Below are positions 24,476 through 33,243 of a stretch of 64,000 bases of DNA, in pieces. Location of the stretch: assembly GCF_004519335.1 (NCBI RefSeq), contig NZ_SOZD01000005.1, forward strand, positions 421,382 through 485,381, in the 5' to 3' direction. This DNA comes from Jiella endophytica. Lineage in GTDB: Bacteria; Pseudomonadota; Alphaproteobacteria; Rhizobiales; Rhizobiaceae. The notes beneath the pieces are model-generated. The model had not been told where the DNA came from. It searched no databases and saw only the letters and a list, made by a program, of their open reading frames with translations. Made by a program: the position numbers and the translations under genes. How positions within the stretch are numbered: the first letter of the stretch is position 1; each line of letters opens with the position of its first letter.

Positions 24476-24935
24476 GCCGCCCGGCCCGCACCCTTTGTCA
24501 TCATGGCGTGCCCACGCCCGTCTTGCGCCCTTCCGGCGGCGGGAACAGGGCCGCGAGGGACGCAAGAAGGCCTGCCGTTTCGCTTGCGCCCCTGAAAAAG
24601 GGTGTGGGGTTTCAACGGCTTGCGACGCTAGGGACGCTAGGGACGGTAAATTCCGGGTTTGGCGTGCACATGGGTGTGGGCGCGGGCGCGCGATCACTCA
24701 TGCGCGCCTGAACAAGCGAAAAGAACGATCGCTGCCAGCTCTACACGTAACGCGAAATCTTGCGTCCCTAGCGCCCCTCGCGTCCCTATCATTTTCAACC
24801 GTCTTCGAAACCACCAAGGAAAACAGATGGATAGGAAAAGGCGACGGTTTTGATCTGAGGGACGCAAGGCGAAAAATCAGGGACGCAACGGCGGAATTGA
24901 GGGACGCAAGGTCGTTCCGGGTTGGAGAGACGACG
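24476..24935. other. 460-base non-coding region with iteron-like repeats
   Basis: No convincing gene. It carries eight or more copies of AGGGACGCAA or its complement (listed separately), and it lies directly after the replication genes. It is the best candidate in the window for the phage replication origin. Confidence 0.6.
24556..24909. repeat. Iteron-like array of AGGGACGCAA
   Basis: Copies on the plus strand at 24556, 24630 (AGGGACGCTA), 24639 (AGGGACGGTA), 24858, 24879 and 24900. Inverted copies lie at 24760-24769 and 24778-24787. The last three are spaced exactly 21 bases apart, two helical turns. This arrangement is like iterons of replication origins or operators for oligomeric RHH repressors. 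Confidence 0.75.
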
Positions 24936-25772
24936 ATGAAACGGATCGATATCGAGATGCTGCTGACCTGGGCTTATCGGCAGGAACTGCCAAAGGCTGG
25001 GTCGGGCACGGTTTCGAGCCTGGTGACGCAATCGGGTTGGGGGAAGATGAACGACTTCACCGAGCTTCTGACGCTGGTCGACAGCTGCAATCACTATGGC
25101 TGCGTGCCGGACTATTCGGCCGAGAGCGAGCCGCATCCCGACGCCGTGATCGTCGGCCGGGCGGTAAAGGCGATGGCCGACATCTCCTTCGACGCCGGCG
25201 AGGACTGGGACGTGCTCGGCGGCGTGATCGTCGACGGCGAGCCCTTGAGCGATGCCGAGCGGACGGACTGCCATCGCCGGGGCGCGGTGCTGGCACTCGA
25301 TACCCGGCTTGGCCGCATGCCGGGGCTGATCGTGCGCTCGGCGATGCTCGGGCGGGCGCCGGGCTGGGGCGATCATGGCGAGGTGGCGCGGCGGACGGTG
25401 ACCGGACCGAAGGGAAAGCCGCGCTGGTTCCGCGCTGCGCCGCAATCTGCCGGAGAAGGCCGCGCGGCGCTGGTCGTCGAGATCGACGGTTTCGACCGGG
25501 TCAAGCGCCGACCCTTTCCGGGCGCCTATCAGAAGACCGTGCTGTCGCCTGATCCGGCGCGCCTCGTTGCCGACCGGCTGGATTACCAGGCCTATGTCTA
25601 CGGGCTAGCCGACCTGACGGCGCGGCTGCAGTCGGGCGAGCACGGGGCGCTGGCGGCCCATGAGGTCGAAGGCTCCAGCCTGCCGTTGTTCCCCTGGGAG
25701 GCGGCCCAGAGCGCCGGGCTCGAATTCGGCGAAACCGCCCAAGACGCCGGTCTGCGGCGCGCTGCGGGCTGA
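24936..25772 (+). CDS. Phage protein, function unknown
   Basis: 278 residues from the ATG at 24936 (TTGGAGAG upstream). It has the segment IEMLLTWAYRQELPKAG that recurs in hypothetical proteins of rhizobial phages, and GAVLALDTRLGRMPGLIVRSA. It is the last gene before a strong terminator and follows the iteron array; a replication or late-switch role is possible. Confidence 0.65.
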   Translation: MKRIDIEMLLTWAYRQELPKAGSGTVSSLVTQSGWGKMNDFTELLTLVDSCNHYGCVPDYSAESEPHPDAVIVGRAVKAMADISFDAGEDWDVLGGVIVDGEPLSDAERTDCHRRGAVLALDTRLGRMPGLIVRSAMLGRAPGWGDHGEVARRTVTGPKGKPRWFRAAPQSAGEGRAALVVEIDGFDRVKRRPFPGAYQKTVLSPDPARLVADRLDYQAYVYGLADLTARLQSGEHGALAAHEVEGSSLPLFPWEAAQSAGLEFGETAQDAGLRRAAG

Positions 25773-25853
25773 GGCGCGCAACTGTTTTTCGTGAGCCCAC
25801 TTGACCTGCGACTGAAATTTGGCGGATACAGAGCACGCAGAAAAAGATCAGAA

Positions 25854-25892
25854 CGCCTCGGGGTCCATGACGGACCGGCCGGGGCGTTTTTT
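25854..25892 (+). terminator. Strong intrinsic terminator
   Basis: CGCCTCGGGGTCC and GGACCGGCCGGGGCG form a GC-rich stem followed by six T. It separates early from late genes. Confidence 0.85.
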
Positions 25893-25907
25893 GTTGGAGT
25901 GATCGCT

Positions 25908-26534
25908 GTGGCGCCGACAGCCTTTCTCCGGATTGAAGGCGATGGGCTGCTGCGCTTCTCGAACGTCCTCTCGGCGTTGTCGGAAGGTGAAGTTCAGGTG
26001 ATCGCCAAGCGGGCGCTGAACCACACCGGCGGCAAGGGCCGGACGCAGGTCAAGCGGATGCTGGCGAAACAGACCGGCCTCAAGCAGAAGCGGGTGGTTC
26101 GGGCGCTGAAGGTCTCGAAGGCGACCGGCGGCAATCCGAAGGCCGGCGGTTTCGGCGGGCGCCTTGAATACGTCATCACCGGGACGGGCGGCGATATCCC
26201 GCTGAAGGAGTTCTCGCCGGTCGAGGGCGATGGCGGCGTTGTCGCCAAGCCGTGGAACACGCGGACGGTCTATGCAGGCGCCTTCCTGCGCGGCGGCCGC
26301 TGGCCCGATGGCCGCTCCGGCTTCGTCGCCGGCGGGCATGTCATGCACCGCGTCGGCGCCTCGCGCAAACCACTGGCGCTCTCGAAGTCCGGTGTCGTCA
26401 TCCCGAACGAGATGGTTAAGGGCGCCACGGCGCAGGCCTTTCAAAAGATGGGGCCGGTGCTCTCTGAGCGCCTGTCTCACGAGGCGGCGCGGTCCCGCAA
26501 GCTGCAGGATCTGACCGGCGGCACCAGCTTCTGA
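25908..26534 (+). CDS. Minor tail protein Z-like (GPZ family)
   Basis: 208 residues from the GTG at 25908 (GGAG eight bases upstream). The N-terminal region (VIAKRALNHTGGKGRTQVKRMLAKQTGLKQKRV) is typical of lambda gpZ-like tail completion proteins. Its place before the terminase genes is unusual for lambda but seen in rhizobial phages. Confidence 0.65.
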   Translation: MAPTAFLRIEGDGLLRFSNVLSALSEGEVQVIAKRALNHTGGKGRTQVKRMLAKQTGLKQKRVVRALKVSKATGGNPKAGGFGGRLEYVITGTGGDIPLKEFSPVEGDGGVVAKPWNTRTVYAGAFLRGGRWPDGRSGFVAGGHVMHRVGASRKPLALSKSGVVIPNEMVKGATAQAFQKMGPVLSERLSHEAARSRKLQDLTGGTSF

Positions 26535-26632
26535 CCCCCCGGGGTTAGGGACCGTATCGGCTGTCCGAAGCCGCGCGGGCAGCCCTGCTCCCGGGATTTG
26601 GCCAGTAGGTCTGCCGGAAAGCGGTACACGGG

Positions 26633-26671
26633 TGCACGTGCGATGCACGCAAGCGCACGAACGGATGCACG
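26633..26671. repeat. Cluster of TGCACG motifs before terminase
   Basis: TGCACG at 26633, 26644 and 26666 and CGCACG at 26654, spaced 10-12 bases, about one helical turn. They lie in the 213-base gap upstream of the terminase small subunit, where lambda-type phages keep cos and terminase-binding sites. Confidence 0.5.
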
Positions 26672-26747
26672 AACGCGGAATTGGCCGGCGAAGCCGGCGC
26701 ATCGAAAGGATCAGGCGGCAGCCCTGACGGGCCCGGCGAGAACGGCC

Positions 26748-27398
26748 ATGAGCGAGCGCTGGATGTCGATCACCGAGGCAGCCCGCAGGCTGAGCGAAGC
26801 GGGCGACAGCCTCGATCGCTCGACGCTGTCGCGGTATTTGAAGCAACATGGCGAGGCGCTGCCGACCCGGCGCGAAGGCCGCTCGACACTGGTCGAGTAT
26901 GAGGCGCTCGAGGCGCATCGCGGCGAGAACATCCGGCTGCGGCCGGTGGAGCGTGTCGCTTCTCTCAGTGCCGCGCCGGTGGGACCTGATGGAGCGGCCA
27001 CCCGCTCGTCGTCGAACGGCAGACGGCGCTTCACCGGGACGCAGTCGGACGGCGCGGCGCGCAAGGCGATGGCCGATGCCGAGCTTCGGGAGATGGAGCT
27101 TGCCGAGCGGCGCCGCCTCCTGACGCCGACGGCGGAGGTGCTCGAAGCCGGTCAGGAGGCGATCTCGAAGATGCAGCTGGCCTTCGACCGGGCGGTGGAA
27201 GCCGAGGCGGCGCAGGTGTCGGTCAAATACGGCTGGGACGAGCGCCAGGCTCGGCAGGCCTTCAAGGCATTCACCCGCAAGGGCTTCGAGGCCTTCCACG
27301 AGGAGATGCTGTCGCGCCTCGACGAGTTGCGCCGGGCAAAGGACGCCCGCGACCTCGATGGCGACGAGGCGGCCGCGGCAAGCTCACAGCTCCAGTAG
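26748..27398 (+). CDS. Terminase small subunit (Nu1-like)
   Basis: 216 residues from the ATG at 26748; an ATG at 26763 is also possible. The N-terminal HTH (SITEAARRLSEAG, LDRSTLSRYLKQHGEALP) fits DNA-recognition domains of Nu1-type subunits. The C-terminal half is helical (AELREMELAERRRLL). It should recognise the packaging site and hand DNA to the large subunit 11 bases downstream. Confidence 0.75.
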   Translation: MSERWMSITEAARRLSEAGDSLDRSTLSRYLKQHGEALPTRREGRSTLVEYEALEAHRGENIRLRPVERVASLSAAPVGPDGAATRSSSNGRRRFTGTQSDGAARKAMADAELREMELAERRRLLTPTAEVLEAGQEAISKMQLAFDRAVEAEAAQVSVKYGWDERQARQAFKAFTRKGFEAFHEEMLSRLDELRRAKDARDLDGDEAAAASSQLQ

Positions 27399-27409
27399 GA
27401 CCCGGCCGA

Positions 27410-29530
27410 ATGGACGCGCGCGCTCACTTCGAGAGCTTGCCCGACGGCGGCGCGGTGCTCTTCGGGGCACTTGCCGCTGCCGCCCGGCCGGTCGACGAGC
27501 TGACGATCTCGGAATGGGCCGATCGCTACCGCATCGTGTCGGGCGAGAGCGGCTCGCCCTGGCCGGGCCCGTTCCGCACCGACCGGGTGCCGTATCTGAG
27601 AGAGCCGCAGGACTGCCTGCATCCCGACCATCCGGCGCGGCGGGTGACGGCACGATGGGCGGCGCAGCTCGGCAAGTCGACGGCGATCGAGAACTGGTTC
27701 GGCTACATCGTCGACAAGGCACCGGGCTCGATGATGATCGTGCTGCCGACCCTCGAGGAGGCGACGAAGTTTAACCGGGTCAAGCTGCAGCCGACGATCG
27801 ATGCGAGCCCGCGCATCAATCATAAGGTCAAGCCGGTGTCCTCGCGCGACGAGCGAGGCTCGACGACGAGCTACAAGCGGTTCGCCGGCGGCTATGCCCA
27901 GGTGGTCAATGCAGGCTCGTCGAAGGGGCTGCAGATGGTCTCGATCAAGTATCTCGCAATGGACGAGGTGACGGGCTATCCGGCCGATGTCGATGGCCGC
28001 GGCAGTCCGCGCGACCAGGCGCGGGCGCGCCAGAAGATGTATGGCGATCTTGCCAAGGAATGGCAGGGCTCGACCCCGGGCTATGCCGGCGAATGCGCGA
28101 TCACCGCCGACTTCGAGGCCGGCGACCAGCGCTTCTACTATGTGCCATGTCCGCACTGCCGGACGTTCCAGGTGCTGACCTTCGCGCAGATGCGGGGCGA
28201 GAGCGAGGCGGGCCCGGCGCACATCGTCTGCCTTCAATGCGAAGGGAAGATCCTCGACGGTCACAAGGCCGATCTCCTTGCCGGCGGCGTCTGGATTGCC
28301 TGCCGTGTCGAGGAGGGCGAAGAAAGCGTTCCCGAGGCGATGAGTGCCGAGGCGATCGAGCGCTGGCGGTGCGACCCCTGCGAAGGGCGGTGCCGCAACT
28401 GGCAGCCGAGCTACCATCTCTGGGCGGCCTATGCGCCGCGGGAGAAGTTCGCGGACATCATGGCGCGGCACGCCGACGCTTTGAACGACGCGGCGAAGAT
28501 GCGGGTGTTCTCGCAGCAGGATCTTGCCGAGCCTTATGACCCGGGCGGGCTGCTGCTCGACTGGGAGAAGGTGGTCGAGGCGGCGACAGCCCGGCCCTTC
28601 GAGGCACGGATGGTCCCGCAGGAGGCGGGGCTGCTGGTCGCGGCCGCCGACGTCCAGGGCTATGCGATCAAGATGATCGTCATGGCGATCGGGCCGCGCG
28701 GTCAGCGCTGGATCATCGACGCGAAGGTCTTCGAGGGTGAACCGGACCGCAGCGACGAGCCATGGATTGCGCTCGCCGATGCCCTGCAGGAGCGCTATCC
28801 GACCTGCGGCGAGGAGACACTCGGCATCGAGTTTGCTGGCGTCGACTCCGGCTTTGCGACAGACCGCGTCTACCGGTTCTGCGCGGGGCGGGCGAATGTC
28901 GTGCCGCTCGACGGGCGCCATAAGCCGGGCCTTGCCTGGCTCGGCACGCCGGTGAAGCGCGAGGTCAAGGATCGCTTCGATCGCAAGATCGCCGACGTGA
29001 TGCTCTATCCGGTCGGCAATTACGACGTGAAGACCGAGGTGGTCGGCGGCATTGCCAATCGGATCGCCGGCCCGTCGGAGGAGACCGGGACCTGGCCGCG
29101 CAACACGCTGCATGTGGCGCCCTCGATCTGCAACGAGGACTTCGCCCGGGAGCTGACGGCCGAGCGGCTCGTCGATCCCGAAGAGAGCATCCAGACATCG
29201 GTTGGGCGGAAGGCCCGGCTGATCAGCCCGCAGAAGGCACGGGAGTGGAAGAAGCTGCCGGGCCGCAAGAATGACTGGTTCGACTGCGCCGTCTACGCCA
29301 CCGCCATCGGCTGGCATCTCGAGCGGCGCAAGCGACTGACGCTTGAGCGCTGGGGCGATCTTCTGATCACGGTGCACGGTCGCCTGCCTGGCGCCGAGGA
29401 TCTGTTCTCGGTGGCCGAGGAAAGCCCGTTCGAGAGAAGCCGGGCTCGCGTCGCCGCTCAATCCGGCGACGCCACGCCATCGCGGTCGGAGCGACCCTCG
29501 CGCCGCGGGCGCTGGAACACGTACCAATAG
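27410..29530 (+). CDS. Terminase large subunit, lambda gpA family
   Basis: 706 residues. ATPase motif AAQLGKST (84-91), Walker-B-like IKYLAMDEV (~180), a CPHC...CLQCEG zinc-like pair around 245-275, and nuclease-domain residues (EFAGVDSGFATDRVYRF, DWFDCAVYA). It cuts and pumps DNA into the prohead. gpA-type enzymes usually generate cohesive ends. Confidence 0.93.
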   Translation: MDARAHFESLPDGGAVLFGALAAAARPVDELTISEWADRYRIVSGESGSPWPGPFRTDRVPYLREPQDCLHPDHPARRVTARWAAQLGKSTAIENWFGYIVDKAPGSMMIVLPTLEEATKFNRVKLQPTIDASPRINHKVKPVSSRDERGSTTSYKRFAGGYAQVVNAGSSKGLQMVSIKYLAMDEVTGYPADVDGRGSPRDQARARQKMYGDLAKEWQGSTPGYAGECAITADFEAGDQRFYYVPCPHCRTFQVLTFAQMRGESEAGPAHIVCLQCEGKILDGHKADLLAGGVWIACRVEEGEESVPEAMSAEAIERWRCDPCEGRCRNWQPSYHLWAAYAPREKFADIMARHADALNDAAKMRVFSQQDLAEPYDPGGLLLDWEKVVEAATARPFEARMVPQEAGLLVAAADVQGYAIKMIVMAIGPRGQRWIIDAKVFEGEPDRSDEPWIALADALQERYPTCGEETLGIEFAGVDSGFATDRVYRFCAGRANVVPLDGRHKPGLAWLGTPVKREVKDRFDRKIADVMLYPVGNYDVKTEVVGGIANRIAGPSEETGTWPRNTLHVAPSICNEDFARELTAERLVDPEESIQTSVGRKARLISPQKAREWKKLPGRKNDWFDCAVYATAIGWHLERRKRLTLERWGDLLITVHGRLPGAEDLFSVAEESPFERSRARVAAQSGDATPSRSERPSRRGRWNTYQ

Positions 29531-29538
29531 GCAAATGG

Positions 29539-31263
29539 ATGTCTGATTTGAAACCGCGCATTCGCGTGAAGGCGGGGTCGGCTGCTCGCGCTGATACGCC
29601 GCCGGTTTCGAAGGCGCCGACGGTGAGCGCGCGCTATCTGCGCGACACCCGCACCGGACTGCTCGGCACGAAGCGGGCGATCACCCGGGACGCAAAGATC
29701 GACGTCTATGAATCGGCGATGCGAGCCGCGGCGCTGGCGACCGACTTCATCCACAATTCCGGCTGGCTCGCCGGCGCCGTCAACCAGGTGCTTGCCGACA
29801 CGATCGGCGTCGAGCTGAAGCTCAACTGCCGGGCTCAGCTGCAGGGCCTCGGTTACTCGCAAGAGGACGAAGACCGCTGGTGCCGCAATGTCGAGGTGAT
29901 GTGGCGGCAATATGCCTATGCGCCGAAGGAATGCGACCTCGCCGGGCTGATGAGCGTGCCGGAGATGACCGATGCGGTGCTCCGCTCGGACCTTGCGACG
30001 GGCGAGGCCTTCGCCATCTTCGACAGCCTTTCCACCGGCCAGCGGCAGCGAGCCGGATGCCGCAGCGGGCTGAAGGTGACGCTCGTCGCCTCGCACCGCT
30101 GCCCGCGGGTGACCCGCGAGTTCGAAGGTCTCGATGGCGGCATCTTCCATGACGCCCATGGGCGGCCGACGGTCTATCGCTTCCGGCGCCGCGAGGGTGG
30201 GCTCGAGGTCGATTATGACGTTGCTGCCGCCTCGGTGATCCACGTCATGGATCGCGGCCGGTTCCCGGGAACGCCGCGGGGCATCTCGCCGATGGCGCCG
30301 ATGCTGCGAGCCGCGGCGCAGAGCGACCAGCTCGCTGATGCGACACTTGCCGTGGCGCTGATGCAGTCGGCCTTTGCCGCGGTGATCAACTCGCCGGAGC
30401 CGAGCGATACCGCCTTCCAGGCACTGCAGGTGCTGGAGGGCCTGGTTGAAGTCCCGCCGCCGGGTGAGAAGGCGGAGGAGTGGGAAACGTTCATCGGTGG
30501 ATTGCGGGCGGACTTCGTCGAGGTCTGGAGCCAGCGGATCGAGGCGCTGAAGAACGGATCGCTGGCGCTGAACGACCCGGCGCGGATCGCCCATCTCGGC
30601 CCCGGCGAAGACCTGAAGATGGTCACGGCCGACCAGCGGTCGGACAACTATGTCGCGCTTTGGAAGCATCTCGCGCAGGAGATGGCACGGGCGATCGGGA
30701 TCACCTTCGAGGCGTTCACCGGCGATCATTCGAGCGCGACCTATTCGAGCGTGCGGATGGCCTGGGCGTCGATCTGGCCGATCGTGATGCGGCGGCGCGA
30801 GCGGATCGCGGTTCCCTTCGTCCAGGGCATCTATGAGCGCTGGCTCCAGGAGAGCATCCGCGAAGGCAGGATCGCCTTCAAGGGCGGCTACCGCGCCTTT
30901 GCGGCAAACCGCGAGGCGGTGTTCCAAGCGGAGTTCCAAGGCCCGGCGCAGCCGACGGCCGACGACTACAAGGCGGCGATGGCGGTCAAGGTGCGGCTCG
31001 AGACCTATCAGTCGTCGATCACCGACGAGCTGGCGGCCGCCGGCAAGAACCCGTCCGAGACGCTGGCGCAGATCGAGCGCGAGAAGGACCGGCTCGAAAA
31101 GGCCGGACTGCCGACGCCGTTCGGCCGCTCCGTTGGCGGGTCTGGCGGCCCGCAGGGCGGAGCGCTGGATGGCAATCGCGATCCAGCGAAAGACCCGCAG
31201 GCCGCCGCTCTGGACGAGCAAGTTGCAAATAGCCTCGACGACACGGAAGTGGAAGCCGCTTGA
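29539..31263 (+). CDS. Portal protein, lambda gpB family
   Basis: 574 residues. SAMRAAALATDFIHNSGWLAGA-type N-terminus, FRRREGGLEVDYDVAAASVIHV, RFPGTPRGISPMAPML and TFEAFTGDHSSATYSSVRMA are hallmarks of lambda-type portals. It forms the dodecameric DNA gateway. Overlaps the next start. Confidence 0.93.
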   Translation: MSDLKPRIRVKAGSAARADTPPVSKAPTVSARYLRDTRTGLLGTKRAITRDAKIDVYESAMRAAALATDFIHNSGWLAGAVNQVLADTIGVELKLNCRAQLQGLGYSQEDEDRWCRNVEVMWRQYAYAPKECDLAGLMSVPEMTDAVLRSDLATGEAFAIFDSLSTGQRQRAGCRSGLKVTLVASHRCPRVTREFEGLDGGIFHDAHGRPTVYRFRRREGGLEVDYDVAAASVIHVMDRGRFPGTPRGISPMAPMLRAAAQSDQLADATLAVALMQSAFAAVINSPEPSDTAFQALQVLEGLVEVPPPGEKAEEWETFIGGLRADFVEVWSQRIEALKNGSLALNDPARIAHLGPGEDLKMVTADQRSDNYVALWKHLAQEMARAIGITFEAFTGDHSSATYSSVRMAWASIWPIVMRRRERIAVPFVQGIYERWLQESIREGRIAFKGGYRAFAANREAVFQAEFQGPAQPTADDYKAAMAVKVRLETYQSSITDELAAAGKNPSETLAQIEREKDRLEKAGLPTPFGRSVGGSGGPQGGALDGNRDPAKDPQAAALDEQVANSLDDTEVEAA

Positions 31264-31496
31264 TGGCCGACGAGATCGACTGGTGCGCCCGCGTCAGCCA
31301 GCTGCGCGAGATCGAGTTCGCCCGGGTCTCCGGCGGGCAGGTGTCCGAGACCCGGTTCGGGCCGGACATGGTCCGCTTCCTCGAAGTGAGCGACGCCGAG
31401 CTGCAGCGGGCGATCCGCTATGCCGAGACGCAATGCACGGCGGCAAAGGGCAAACGCTCGCGATACGCCATGGCGGCGCGGTCGCGGGCCTGGTGA
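31263..31496 (+). CDS. Head-tail joining protein, gpW-like
   Basis: 77 residues from an ATG overlapping the portal stop (TGATG). The position between portal and protease and the small size match lambda gpW, which closes the portal after packaging. Sequence support is modest. Confidence 0.6.
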   Translation: MADEIDWCARVSQLREIEFARVSGGQVSETRFGPDMVRFLEVSDAELQRAIRYAETQCTAAKGKRSRYAMAARSRAW

Positions 31497-31506
31497 CGAG
31501 AGCGAC

Positions 31507-32835
31507 ATGCGAGCACTGACGGCAGCCCTTGGAACGCCATGGGCCATTCTTCCGCATGCGCTCGAAGAGATCCTGACGATCGCGGCGCGCGAGAACGACA
31601 TTACGCCGGAGGCTCTCGAGGCCTACCGGTCCGAAGCGGTCAATCGGTCGGAAACGCTGGAGAAGCGTGGCCAGGTCGCGATCCTGAACATCGAAGGACC
31701 GCTCTTTCGCCGCGCGAACCTCTTCACCGAGTTCTCCGGCGCAACGTCATACGACATCGCCCGCCGCGATCTTCAAGTCGCCCTCGACGACCGGGACATT
31801 GCGGCGATCCTGTTGAATGTGGATTCGCCTGGCGGCGCCGTTGCCGGATGCGGGGAGCTTGCAAGCGCCATCGCCGCTGCGACGAAACCGGTCGCGGCCT
31901 ATGTCGGCGGCACGGCAGCATCGGCGGCCTATTGGCTTGCAAGCGCGGCCAACGAGATCGTCGTCGATCCGTCGGCCAACCTCGGATCGATCGGCGTCAT
32001 CGTCGGCCTTTCGGATCATTCCGAGCAGGACAAGGCGATGGGGATCCGCCGGTTCGAGTTCGTCTCCTCGCAGTCGCCGAAGAAGCGGTCCGATCCGGCC
32101 ACGGAAGAGGGCGCCTCGGAATATCAGCGGGTGGCCGACGATCTGGCCGCCGTCTTTGTCGCCGCAGTCGCAAAGAATCGCGGCGTTGCGGAAGAGACGG
32201 TCGTCGCAGAGTTCGGCGGCGGGTCCGTGCTGATCGGTGCAAAGGCGGTTGCCGCGGGCATGGCCGACAGCCTCGGCTCTTTCGAAGAGACCCTTGCAAA
32301 GCTCGCCAAGGGCGACGTTCGCCCGCGCGCCATCCCTTCCGGTCCGCGCAGGACAGCGCCTCACAAGCCGAAGGCGCCCGCCTCGGCGCAAACCAGCCCA
32401 AAGGAGACCACCATGGCTGACAACGAGCCGGCGGACGCTCTCGCCGCCGAGAATGCCGAGCTGAAGCGTCAGATCAAGGCGCTGGAAGAGGCGCAGACCA
32501 GCGCGTCGGCGAAGGCCAATGCCGAGGAGCTGGAGCAGCTTCGCAAGGACAAGGCCGACCGCGAGCGCACCGACGCGATCCTGGCGCTCGACGAAGCCAA
32601 GGGCCGTGAGAGTCTGGCAAAGGCTCTCGCTTCCGGCGGTATGGCCGTCGAGGCTGCGAAGTCGGCCCTCGCTGCCGCGCCGAACGGTGTGGCCGACGAT
32701 GACGACAAGCCGATCCTGGGAGCCGGCATGGGCTTCAACAGCAGGGCCGGGAGTGGCGGCATGAAGAAGGGCGACAGGTCCGTCCTTGCCGCCGCGGTCG
32801 ACCGCACCAACGCCCGCATGGGCAAGCGCCGCTAA
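31507..32835 (+). CDS. S49-family prohead protease fused to scaffold (lambda C-like)
   Basis: 442 residues. The S49/SppA-like domain has LNVDSPGG (~104-110), nucleophile Ser139 in GGTAASAAYW and general-base Lys192 in SSQSPKKR. The C-terminal ~140 residues are a helical scaffold that can also be made alone from an internal start, as for lambda C and Nu3. It matures the capsid. Confidence 0.9.
   Translation: MRALTAALGTPWAILPHALEEILTIAARENDITPEALEAYRSEAVNRSETLEKRGQVAILNIEGPLFRRANLFTEFSGATSYDIARRDLQVALDDRDIAAILLNVDSPGGAVAGCGELASAIAAATKPVAAYVGGTAASAAYWLASAANEIVVDPSANLGSIGVIVGLSDHSEQDKAMGIRRFEFVSSQSPKKRSDPATEEGASEYQRVADDLAAVFVAAVAKNRGVAEETVVAEFGGGSVLIGAKAVAAGMADSLGSFEETLAKLAKGDVRPRAIPSGPRRTAPHKPKAPASAQTSPKETTMADNEPADALAAENAELKRQIKALEEAQTSASAKANAEELEQLRKDKADRERTDAILALDEAKGRESLAKALASGGMAVEAAKSALAAAPNGVADDDDKPILGAGMGFNSRAGSGGMKKGDRSVLAAAVDRTNARMGKRR
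32413..32835 (+). CDS. Scaffold protein from internal in-frame start (Nu3-like)
   Basis: 140 residues sharing the protease frame. The ATG at 32413 has AAGGAG seven bases upstream, a strong ribosome-binding site inside the protease gene. The sequence is charged coiled coil (ENAELKRQIKALEEAQ). This matches the nested C/Nu3 arrangement. Confidence 0.75.
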   Translation: MADNEPADALAAENAELKRQIKALEEAQTSASAKANAEELEQLRKDKADRERTDAILALDEAKGRESLAKALASGGMAVEAAKSALAAAPNGVADDDDKPILGAGMGFNSRAGSGGMKKGDRSVLAAAVDRTNARMGKRR

Positions 32836-32849
32836 AGGAGGTCTGATCC

Positions 32850-33227
32850 ATGGCGATCCTCACCGAAGACCGCTTCATCGGAGCGGGCCACTACATCGTG
32901 TCCGAAGCCCATGGCATGTACCGCTCGCGCGAGCAGGGGGTGATCGCCAGCGGCGCCGGAGTGCTGAAGGCCGGCGCCGTTCTCGGCCAGGTCACGGCGA
33001 CGGACAAATACGTCCCCTTCGATCCGGATGGGGCCGACGGCTCGGAGAATGCCGCCGCGATCCTCTTCGAGGGCTGCGACGCCACCGACGCCGACGTCCG
33101 CCGGACTTTGACGGTCCGCGACACCGAGGTCCATGCCGACGTCCTCGTCTTTGCCGAGGGCACCACGGACGCAGAGAAAACCACAGCGATGGCGTCTCTC
33201 GCCTCGGCTGGCATCATCGGCCGATAA
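32850..33227 (+). CDS. Head decoration protein, gpD-like
   Basis: 125 residues with AAAGGAGG upstream. The small beta-rich protein between scaffold and major capsid genes matches lambda gpD, which trims and stabilises the expanded capsid. Confidence 0.85.
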   Translation: MAILTEDRFIGAGHYIVSEAHGMYRSREQGVIASGAGVLKAGAVLGQVTATDKYVPFDPDGADGSENAAAILFEGCDATDADVRRTLTVRDTEVHADVLVFAEGTTDAEKTTAMASLASAGIIGR

Positions 33228-33243
33228 GGAGGGCTCAGGAGCC

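Noticed and set aside
24472..24711. A 79-codon frame starting in the overlap with the zinc-ribbon gene stop
   Set aside because: It runs through three iteron copies, is low complexity and has no family resemblance; treated as non-coding origin-like DNA.
24550..24910. CRISPR array considered for the repeated AGGGACGCAA motif
   Set aside because: Repeats are 10 bases, in both orientations and irregularly spaced, with no spacers or cas genes.
27152..29527. A 791-codon minus-strand open frame opposite the terminase large subunit gene
   Set aside because: High GC leaves long antisense frames; the plus-strand frame encodes an unmistakable gpA terminase and the antisense frame has no recognisable domain.
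29458..31221. A 587-codon minus-strand frame opposite the portal gene
   Set aside because: Antisense shadow of the portal protein with no domain or ribosome-binding site.
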